DNA of 64,000 nt from an uncultured Gemmatimonadota bacterium (GTDB taxonomy: Bacteria; Gemmatimonadota; Gemmatimonadetes; Gemmatimonadales; Gemmatimonadaceae): positions 1 to 64,000 of the forward strand of contig CAIVZZ010000019.1 in assembly GCA_903910555.1 (NCBI GenBank), given 5' to 3'. Made by a program: the position numbers and the translations under genes. Below the pieces are notes generated by a model that worked only from the letters and a program-made list of their open reading frames with translations, was not told where the DNA came from and made no database searches. How positions within the stretch are numbered: position 1 is the stretch's first letter; the number at the start of each line of letters is the position of its first letter. Positions 17,379-23,510 of the stretch are shown here, piece after piece.

Positions 17379-18209
17379 GTGCGAATTCCGATCGGACCCG
17401 GAGCGGTTCACGTCGAGCGATACGGTTTTGGCGACCGGCCCGTCGTACTCCTGCACGGGTTCGGCACCTCCGGATTTCTCTGGCGCAACGTTGCTCCCGC
17501 GCTGCCGCTCGGCCGCGTCACCGCGTTCGCCGCGGACATGTTCGGCTGGGGCGAGTCGGATCGCGCACTCGATGCGGACTACGGCGTCGGCGCGCAGGCG
17601 GATTATCTCGACCGTGCGCTGACCGTGCTGCGCGTTGCGCGCGCGGACATCGTCGCGGTCGACATGGGCTGTGCGGTTGCGCTCTCACTCGCCGCACGGC
17701 GCCCGGCGCGGGTGCGGTCGCTCGTGCTCATCAATCCGGGCGACCCATCGTCGCTTCGCGGCGGCGACTTTGCGGAGCTCAAACGCCTCGCGGCGCGCCA
17801 TCTGCTCGACGCCGCGCGCGGGATGCTCGGGGCGGCAACGCTGCTCGGGCCGATACTGGAACGGAGTGTCGCGCGCGCGGAGGCCATGCCGCGAGCGCTT
17901 GTGGGACGGTACGCGGCGCCGTTTGTGGGCCGTGACGGCGTGCGCCACCTGCTGCAGATCGAGCGGGCGATCAACGATCAGGCGCTGGCGGACGTATCGT
18001 GGGAGAAGATCGCCGCACCAGCTCTGGTGGTACGCGGCGACTCCGATTTGTGGACGGCGCCCGAGGTTGCGGCGACGCTCGCTTCGCGGCTTCCGCGCGC
18101 GGAGCACCGACGGATGGCGGGCGCGGCGAGACTGGTTCCGGAGGACGCGCCGGCCGCACTCGCAGAGCTGCTGCGAGGGTGGATTGGCCCGGAAACTCAG
18201 GCCGGCTGA
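17379..18209 (+). CDS. alpha/beta hydrolase with Asp nucleophile (haloalkane dehalogenase/epoxide hydrolase-like)
   Basis: A protein of about 276 residues with the alpha/beta hydrolase fold. The oxyanion region LLHGFGTSGFLWRNVAPAL resembles haloalkane dehalogenases, and the nucleophile elbow reads AVDMGCAVAL, with Asp95 where esterases have Ser. The acid may be Asp in RGDSDLW. At the position where the family has the catalytic His, the sequence is GAARLVPEDAP, with Arg or Ala instead, so the triad looks incomplete. GTG at 17379 has AGG eight bases upstream; an ATG at 17322 would extend it by 19 residues but leave only 17 bases to the divergent gene. Confidence 0.82.
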   Translation: MRIPIGPGAVHVERYGFGDRPVVLLHGFGTSGFLWRNVAPALPLGRVTAFAADMFGWGESDRALDADYGVGAQADYLDRALTVLRVARADIVAVDMGCAVALSLAARRPARVRSLVLINPGDPSSLRGGDFAELKRLAARHLLDAARGMLGAATLLGPILERSVARAEAMPRALVGRYAAPFVGRDGVRHLLQIERAINDQALADVSWEKIAAPALVVRGDSDLWTAPEVAATLASRLPRAEHRRMAGAARLVPEDAPAALAELLRGWIGPETQAG

Positions 18210-18297
18210 CGCCGGGATATCTCAGTACTGACCCATAGGAACCATCGCTCCGACCGTTTAGCTTTCAGCGATACGCATCACCCTCAAACGCGAATAA

Positions 18298-18561
18298 ATG
18301 AACACTAAGAAAAAGCAGCCCCGCCGAGTCGCGGTGGAACCCAAGCCCTTCGACCAGGCGCGCGACGAACTGTTCCAGCACATCATGCGATGCGACGTTG
18401 TCGGCTCGCACCCCGATCATCAGAAAGAATGGTTCGACGAGACGCTCGCCTACATGGCGGAGCGGTATCACGAACTGGCGGCGGTGGAACTCGCAGATCT
18501 GCGGACACTTGGCGAGCGGTTCGCCCAGCCGGCGAAGACGGGTCAGGCGATAAGCGCGTAG
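18298..18561 (+). CDS. small conserved hypothetical protein
   Basis: A charged, helical protein of 87 residues (MNTKKKQPRRVAVEPKPFDQ at the start) with no membrane segment or signal peptide. The sequence FQHIMRCDVVGSHPDHQKEW contains one Cys and two His. I do not recognise the family. It stands between the hydrolase gene and a convergent secreted-protein gene. Confidence 0.7.
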   Translation: MNTKKKQPRRVAVEPKPFDQARDELFQHIMRCDVVGSHPDHQKEWFDETLAYMAERYHELAAVELADLRTLGERFAQPAKTGQAISA

Positions 18562-18575
18562 CAGTACGTTTGCTG

Positions 18576-19079
18576 TTAGCGGCCGTTTGATCGCGCGCGG
18601 CGGAGCACCACACCGAGCCGCGCGCCCCCGCCCAGCCCAAGTTCGACGGACGTGCGCCACCCCGCGTGCACGGGCCCTTCGATCCCCAGTACGACCAGCA
18701 AGTTGGCGCGCCAGTTTGCGCGCTGGTCCCACTGTGCCGTCATTCCGGCGCCGGCATAGGGGCCCCAGCGAAACTCGTGGAGCGGATCGAGCAGATATCG
18801 CGTGACGACGTCAACGCGACCGGCCGGCACGGCGGTCCCGCCGCGCGAGGCCGCGCCAAACGCCGCGTCCGCACCGAGTCGCAGATAGTAGTCGGGCGCG
18901 ATATTCGCGCCGATTCCGAGCTGCGCGCCGGCCGGCGGACCGCCGAGTGCGTCGATGCGCGTTTCGAACTGTACGGCGGGCTTGAACGGTTCGCCCTGCG
19001 CACGTGCGCCGGCGGGAAGAGCGGCGCATGCCAGCGCGAACGCCAGCGCGAACGCCGCGGCGCGTGATATCGCGAGCAT
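18576..19079 (-). CDS. secreted protein with probable outer-membrane beta strands
   Basis: A protein of 167 residues with an N-terminal signal peptide ending at ALPAGARA. The mature part alternates hydrophobic and polar residues, with glycine-rich strands such as VELGLGGGARLGVVLRR near the end, as in small outer-membrane beta-barrels. The ATG at 19079 lies one base from the stop of the phosphatidyltransferase gene, so the two are co-transcribed. No specific family is recognised. Confidence 0.72.
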   Translation of the reverse strand: MLAISRAAAFALAFALACAALPAGARAQGEPFKPAVQFETRIDALGGPPAGAQLGIGANIAPDYYLRLGADAAFGAASRGGTAVPAGRVDVVTRYLLDPLHEFRWGPYAGAGMTAQWDQRANWRANLLVVLGIEGPVHAGWRTSVELGLGGGARLGVVLRRARSNGR

Positions 19080-19080
19080 G

Positions 19081-19608
19081 CTACGCGCGCTGACGGGCAT
19101 GCCAGAGCGCGAGCGTGTAGTCGCCAATCGAGATGAGCGACGCGACGCCGACGAAGGCGAGCGCAACGTTCAGCAGCTGCGGCACGACGAAGACGATCGC
19201 GAGCGTGATCAGCTGCATCACCGTCACCACTTTGCCGATCGTGCGTGACTTGAAGCGGACGTTTCGCAGCCACGGGATCGCGCGAGCCGTGAGAAAGCCG
19301 ACGGCCGTCATGAAGTCGCGCGAGATCAGAATGGCGTACTGCCAGGTGCCGATCACATCGTCAAAGAGCAGGGCGCAAACGGCGGTGAAGACGAAGAATC
19401 GATCGGCGATCGGATCGATGAGCGCGCCCCACTTCGAGGTGGTGCCGCCGCGGCGCGCGAGGTAGCCGTCGAGGAAATCGGTGGCACCCGCGGCGGCAAT
19501 CACGATCAATCGCGCGTTGGTTCCCTTGAGCAACACGAACGCGACGGCGAGTCCAAGCCTTGAGAGCGAGATGATGTTCGGCAGGGTCGCCAGCGAATCG
19601 CGCTCCAT
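19081..19608 (-). CDS. CDP-alcohol phosphatidyltransferase family protein
   Basis: A membrane enzyme of 175 residues that transfers a phosphatidyl group from CDP-diacylglycerol to an alcohol. The signature D-G-x2-A-R-x8-G-x3-D-x3-D is complete in FLDGYLARRGGTTSKWGALI followed by DPIADR. It resembles phosphatidylglycerophosphate synthase (PgsA), but the acceptor cannot be fixed. The ATG at 19608 begins MERDSLATLPNIISLSR; a longer frame upstream has no similarity. It precedes the secreted-protein gene directly. Confidence 0.88.
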   Translation of the reverse strand: MERDSLATLPNIISLSRLGLAVAFVLLKGTNARLIVIAAAGATDFLDGYLARRGGTTSKWGALIDPIADRFFVFTAVCALLFDDVIGTWQYAILISRDFMTAVGFLTARAIPWLRNVRFKSRTIGKVVTVMQLITLAIVFVVPQLLNVALAFVGVASLISIGDYTLALWHARQRA

Positions 19609-19722
19609 ATGCCCTGAAGATAAAGGCCGGCGCAAGGCTGGCGCACGGCTGACGCTTGCCAGCGCGCACGGTGCCACCTAGCTTCGCGAGACGCACCATT
19701 TCCCTCGACTGAACGGGTTTCC

Positions 19723-20187
19723 ATGGCCGACGTGATCGAACTGCTCAGGCAGGTCGCCATCTTCAAGGATCTCGACGACGGCGAACTCGCGCGCGTTGCG
19801 GAAGTCTGCCGCAACCAGGAGTTCCAGTCGGGCGAATACATATTTCGCGAGGGCGAGCCCGGAAACCGGCTCTTCTTGATTGTCGAGGGCGAGGTGCGCA
19901 TCAGCCGCACGATTCCCGGCAGTGGCGAGGAAGCGCTGGCGGTTCTGAAACCGGGCGCCCTGTTCGGCGAGATGTCCGTGTTTGACCGCAGCGAGCGCTC
20001 GACGGACGCGATCTCCAACGGCGGAACGAAGGTCCTGACAATTGCGCGTTCAGATTTCGAGTTGCTGCTCGACTTTAATCGTGAGCTCGCGTACAAAGTG
20101 CTCTGGTCCTGCGTGCGCCTCCTGTCCATGCGCCTGCGCTCGACCAACGATTCGCTGCGTTCGTTCCTTGCAATGAGCATGTTCTAA
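19723..20187 (+). CDS. stand-alone cyclic nucleotide-binding domain protein
   Basis: A protein of 154 residues consisting of one Crp-type cyclic nucleotide-binding domain. It shows GEYIFREGEPGNRLFLIVEG, and a phosphate-binding-cassette-like FGEMSVFDRSERSTDAISNG in which Ser replaces the usual Arg-Ser pair in part. There is no DNA-binding domain. The C-terminal helix is the usual dimer helix. Such proteins act as cAMP or cGMP sensors by protein contact; no partner is obvious nearby. Confidence 0.88.
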   Translation: MADVIELLRQVAIFKDLDDGELARVAEVCRNQEFQSGEYIFREGEPGNRLFLIVEGEVRISRTIPGSGEEALAVLKPGALFGEMSVFDRSERSTDAISNGGTKVLTIARSDFELLLDFNRELAYKVLWSCVRLLSMRLRSTNDSLRSFLAMSMF

Positions 20188-20197
20188 GAGACGGCAG

Positions 20198-21604
20198 ATG
20201 ACAGACGGCGGACGACAGATGTTCGGCGGCGCGCTGGTGTGTGCGCTCGCGTTGGCGGCAGTCACACCCGCGGCGGCGCAGAAAGCACCGGCGAAGTCTC
20301 CGGCTGTGCCGGCCGCGAGCGCTGTTCAGAAAAGTGCAGACGTGAGCATCGGGCTCAAGCGTGATGCCGCGCTCGCGGCGGCGCTCGCTGATGTCTCCGC
20401 GGCGCGCATCCGTCAGACCGATTCCGTGCTCGTCTCGTTCGGCACGCGCAACACGATGAGCGACACCACCTCGGAGTCGCACGGCATCGGTGCGGCGCGG
20501 CGGTATTTGTATCGCGAACTCCGCGCGTACAGCCGCGATTGCAGCGGCTGTCTGCGCGTCGAGTACGACCCTGCGATGATCGTGAACGCGCGTCACCCGC
20601 AGAAGGTGACCATGAACGTCGTGAACGTGCTCGCGTGGCTCCCGGGGCGCGATACGACGCGCGTAATCGTCATGGGCGGCCACTACGACTCGTGCGTCTG
20701 CAAGACGAACACCAACGACTCGACCTCCACCGCGCCCGGCGCCGACGACGACGGATCTGGAACGTCGGCCGTGCTCGAACTCGCGCGCGTGATGTCGAAG
20801 CGCTATCCGAAAGGGCTCGACGCAACAATTGTCTTTGCGCTCTATGCCGCCGAAGAACAGGGAGTGCTCGGATCGGCGCATCTCGCGCAGCGACTGAAGG
20901 ACGCGGGGCTCACCGTTATGGCGGGGCTGACTGACGATATCGTCGGCAACGTGGTCGCCGAGAATGGCAAAGTCGATTCCTCGAGCGTGCGCATTTACGC
21001 CGTGGATTCAGTCCCGAGTTTGAGTGGTGAACTCGCGCGCTACGTGTGGGGGCTCGGCGCGGTGTATCTGCCGAAGTTCGAAGTGCGGCCGACGTTCCGA
21101 CTCGATCGGCTGGGACGCGGCGGCGATCACGGGCCGTTTCAGCGCGCTGGTTCGCCGGCGCTGCGATTCACCGAGCGACTCGAGAATTACAAACGGCAGC
21201 ATCTTCCGACCGACGAATTTAGTTTTGTGAATTTTGGATACACAGCGAATATCGCGCGATTGAATCTCGCGACGGTCGCGTCGCTCGCGGCCGCGCCGAT
21301 GCCGCCCGACAGTGCGCGACAGGTGCGCGACACACTGAGCGGCGGCCAGGACTGGGATTTGAAATGGCCGGCTGTGCAGGGCGCGGTTTCGTATGAGGTG
21401 CTGGTGCGGTCGACCGTTCAGCCGACGTACGTGCGTGTGATTCCCGTGCAGGGCACGTCGTTCCTGCTCGACGAAGAGCTGGATGATGCTGTTGCCGCCG
21501 TGCGATCGGTCGGAGCGGACGGATCGCGTTCGCTCACACGCGTGTTTCAGCAGCCGCTGCGGCGCCCTGCCGGCACGACCACCACGCCGCCGTCCACACA
21601 CTGA
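20198..21604 (+). CDS. secreted M28 family metallopeptidase
   Basis: A zinc aminopeptidase-type protein of 468 residues with a signal peptide ending near TPAAAQ. Ligand positions are visible: His in MGGHYDSCVC, Asp in APGADDDGSGTSAVLELA, the Glu pair in YAAEEQGVLGS, Asp in TDDIVGN and His in GGDHGPFQRAG. A C-terminal domain of about 100 residues, beginning near PDSARQVRDTLSGG, is probably a fibronectin-like module. The start may instead be the ATG at 20219. A second M28 peptidase is encoded at 61810-62907. Confidence 0.9.
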   Translation: MTDGGRQMFGGALVCALALAAVTPAAAQKAPAKSPAVPAASAVQKSADVSIGLKRDAALAAALADVSAARIRQTDSVLVSFGTRNTMSDTTSESHGIGAARRYLYRELRAYSRDCSGCLRVEYDPAMIVNARHPQKVTMNVVNVLAWLPGRDTTRVIVMGGHYDSCVCKTNTNDSTSTAPGADDDGSGTSAVLELARVMSKRYPKGLDATIVFALYAAEEQGVLGSAHLAQRLKDAGLTVMAGLTDDIVGNVVAENGKVDSSSVRIYAVDSVPSLSGELARYVWGLGAVYLPKFEVRPTFRLDRLGRGGDHGPFQRAGSPALRFTERLENYKRQHLPTDEFSFVNFGYTANIARLNLATVASLAAAPMPPDSARQVRDTLSGGQDWDLKWPAVQGAVSYEVLVRSTVQPTYVRVIPVQGTSFLLDEELDDAVAAVRSVGADGSRSLTRVFQQPLRRPAGTTTTPPSTH

Positions 21605-21608
21605 CGCG

Positions 21609-21968
21609 ATGGCCGTAGAAGCGCACGGAGCTCCGCCACTCGTTCATCGCACCGCTGATTTTCGAGGCGTGACGCTGCCGATCCTTCGGGACGGCGCAGC
21701 GCTTTCGGGATTGCTGCTGTCCGCGGCCGGGGCTGCGGGGCTCTCGACGGCGGAGCCGCCGTTGGTGCGCGAGCTGCCGCGCGACGGGCTCGCAGTCTTG
21801 CTGCTGCTCGACCTCGGACATGTCACGGTGCACACGATCCCCGCGCGCGAGACGCTGCTGCTGGACCTGCTGGTCCCCGCGGGGCGCGACCCGCAAAAGG
21901 CGGTTGATGTGTTTACGCGGAAGCTCGGCGCGAGTGAAGCGCGGAGCGGGCGGAGCGATCGGGGGTGA
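21609..21968 (+). CDS. SpeD-like protein lacking the pyruvoyl serine
   Basis: A protein of 119 residues related to S-adenosylmethionine decarboxylase proenzyme (SpeD). The core DGLAVLLLLDLGHVTVHTIP and then PQKAVDVFTRKLG align with the SpeD region around the cleavage site, but the usual Glu-Ser-His is Leu-Gly-His here, so the serine that forms the pyruvoyl cofactor is missing, and the later Cys-Gly is replaced as well. It therefore should not self-process in the normal way. It starts five bases after the M28 peptidase stop and may be co-transcribed. Confidence 0.72.
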   Translation: MAVEAHGAPPLVHRTADFRGVTLPILRDGAALSGLLLSAAGAAGLSTAEPPLVRELPRDGLAVLLLLDLGHVTVHTIPARETLLLDLLVPAGRDPQKAVDVFTRKLGASEARSGRSDRG

Positions 21969-22041
21969 ACGGCGACGACACGCGACTCGCGACTCGCCAC
22001 GAGTCTCGCGTGGGCTTCAGGATTCGGCGCTAGATTCACTC

Positions 22042-22767
22042 ATGCATTCTTTCCGCGGCTTCCCACCCACATCGCTCGCGTTTCTGCGCGCGCTGAAAAA
22101 AAACAACCGGCGCGAGTGGTTCGAAGAACATCGCGACGAGTTCGTGCGCGAAATCTCGGATCCGATGAAAGCGCTGATCGAGGAACTCGACATTCGCTTC
22201 GCGGCGCTCGCGCCGGAGTTCGTCGGCGATCCGAAGCGTTCGATGTTCCGGATCTACCGTGACGTGCGATTCTCAAAGGACAAATCGCCGTACAAGACGC
22301 ACGCGGCGCTCTGGATTTATCATCGGGCGCCGGGCCGCGGAGTGGGCAAGGAGATCGACGGCGGGGCGGGATTCTACGTGCACCTCGAACCGAATGCGTC
22401 CTTGATTGCCGCCGGTCTTTGGATGCCGCCGCGGCCTTCGCTCGCAAAAGTGCGCGAGCATTTCAGTGAAGATCTCGCGGGATGGAAACGCGCCGTGACC
22501 GCGCCGGCGGTGCTGAAACGATTCGGGGGATTGGTCGACGACGAACCCGGAATTTTATTGAAGCGGCTGCCGCGGGGATTTGAAGAAGGACATCCGGCGG
22601 AGAAATGGCTGCGGTATAACTCGTTTACGATGCACCGGTCATACACAGATGCAGAGATTCTCTCGCCGAAGCTGGCGGACCGGGCGATGAAGGATTTTTC
22701 GTTGTTGGTGCCGATGGCTCGGTGGCTTAACCGGGCGCTTGGGTATTTGCCGGCGAAGAGTCGATAG
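22042..22767 (+). CDS. DUF2461 family protein
   Basis: A soluble protein of 241 residues in the DUF2461/TIGR02453 family. Conserved blocks are FLRALKKNNRREWFEEHRDE at the N-terminus, RIYRDVRFSKDKSPYKTHAA in the middle and GFYVHLEPNASLIAAGLWMP. The ATG at 22042 is chosen since similarity begins with FRGFPPTSLAFL. The biochemical role of the family is not known. The gene ends eight bases before the IVS-like element, whose left arm begins at 22776. Confidence 0.9.
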   Translation: MHSFRGFPPTSLAFLRALKKNNRREWFEEHRDEFVREISDPMKALIEELDIRFAALAPEFVGDPKRSMFRIYRDVRFSKDKSPYKTHAALWIYHRAPGRGVGKEIDGGAGFYVHLEPNASLIAAGLWMPPRPSLAKVREHFSEDLAGWKRAVTAPAVLKRFGGLVDDEPGILLKRLPRGFEEGHPAEKWLRYNSFTMHRSYTDAEILSPKLADRAMKDFSLLVPMARWLNRALGYLPAKSR

Positions 22768-22775
22768 CAGGGACG

Positions 22776-23463
22776 CGGGATTTCCGGCTGATGCAGAATG
22801 CAGAAGAGGAATGCGGGATTTGGGATAAGAGATGAGGGGCGAGGTTGGATGCGGGATGTGGAATGGGTCTAGGAGTCTGAATCGGCCGAGCGACGGCCAA
22901 TGTCATTCATCGAGCGCGTGGATGTGGTCGGCCTCGCGTTCCTCACGGTCGTGAGAAGCAATCGGCGAATCTGAACGAGGATTCGTTGGCGATGAGCGAC
23001 TGTCTCGCCGAGTTCCATCGCGAGCGTGTCGTACCACGCAATCGCCTCTCGCGTCGATCCGAGTGCGTACCCATAGAAGCGCACGCGATCCGCGATTGAT
23101 GATCGTGAATAGCCCTCAGCAATGTTGGCCGCGACTGACCCGAGAGCGCGCGTCAACTGATCGAGCGCAGGCGCTTTCGTCATGGCGGGGCTGCGCACGC
23201 GATCGAACGTGTGGCACGCGATCGCATAAACGCTCATTCGGTAAGCCTGCACCGTCCAAAGCGGATCGCCGCTCCGCACGTCGTCCACTCCCTTCTCCCA
23301 CTCGGCGATTGGCAGCATCTCGGGTTTCGTCATCCCGCACGATGCCACCCCCGCCACTAAAACTCATCACCAATTCCCCGCATCCCGCATCCAATCTCGC
23401 CCGTCATCTCTTATCCCAAATCCCGCATTCCTCTTCTGCATCCTGCATCAGCGGAAAATCCCG
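22776..23463. mobile_element. free-standing 23S-IVS-like element with long complementary arms
   Basis: The arms 22776-22861 and 23378-23463 are 86-base inverted copies with only about seven mismatches. They enclose a single minus-strand gene (22869-23357) for a four-helix-bundle protein of the type encoded in 23S rRNA intervening sequences. A transcript would fold into a long stem with the gene in the loop, the same design as rRNA intervening sequences, but here the element sits between protein genes. The right arm abuts the 3' end of the M16 peptidase gene. A shortened copy of the arm sequence without the gene is at 51721-51914. Mobility is an inference. Confidence 0.75.
22869..23357 (-). 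CDS. four-helix-bundle protein (23S rRNA intervening-sequence protein type)
   Basis: A protein of about 162 residues (154 if the ATG at 23333 is the start rather than the GTG at 23357). It belongs to the TIGR02436/S23 four-helix-bundle family, seen in QLTRALGSVAANIAEGYSRS and then RVRFYGYALGSTREAIAWYD, which are the family's helix two and three signatures. Relatives are encoded in rRNA intervening sequences and, as Avd, beside diversity-generating retroelements. No reverse transcriptase is present. It is enclosed by long complementary arms on both sides. A nucleic-acid-binding role is known for Avd and inferred here. Confidence 0.88.
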   Translation of the reverse strand: MAGVASCGMTKPEMLPIAEWEKGVDDVRSGDPLWTVQAYRMSVYAIACHTFDRVRSPAMTKAPALDQLTRALGSVAANIAEGYSRSSIADRVRFYGYALGSTREAIAWYDTLAMELGETVAHRQRILVQIRRLLLTTVRNARPTTSTRSMNDIGRRSADSDS

Positions 23464-23510
23464 CATTCCTCTCCTGCATTCTGCGTCAGCAGTAAATCCC
23501 GCATCCCTAC
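23418..23510. repeat. tandem units in the right arm of the IVS-like element
   Basis: A unit of about 39 bases beginning AAATCCCGCATTCCTC is present from 23418, is repeated from about 23457, and a third partial copy (AAATCCCGCATCCC) runs to the stop codon of the M16 gene at 23507. The left arm has only one copy, so the right side has expanded by duplication. Confidence 0.75.

Noticed and set aside
22869-23357. Diversity-generating retroelement
   Set aside because: The Avd-like protein has no reverse transcriptase, template repeat or variable target gene nearby.
22776-23510. CRISPR array or direct-repeat satellite
   Set aside because: The units are about 39 bases with no distinct spacers and occur as inverted arms around a gene; this is not a CRISPR layout.
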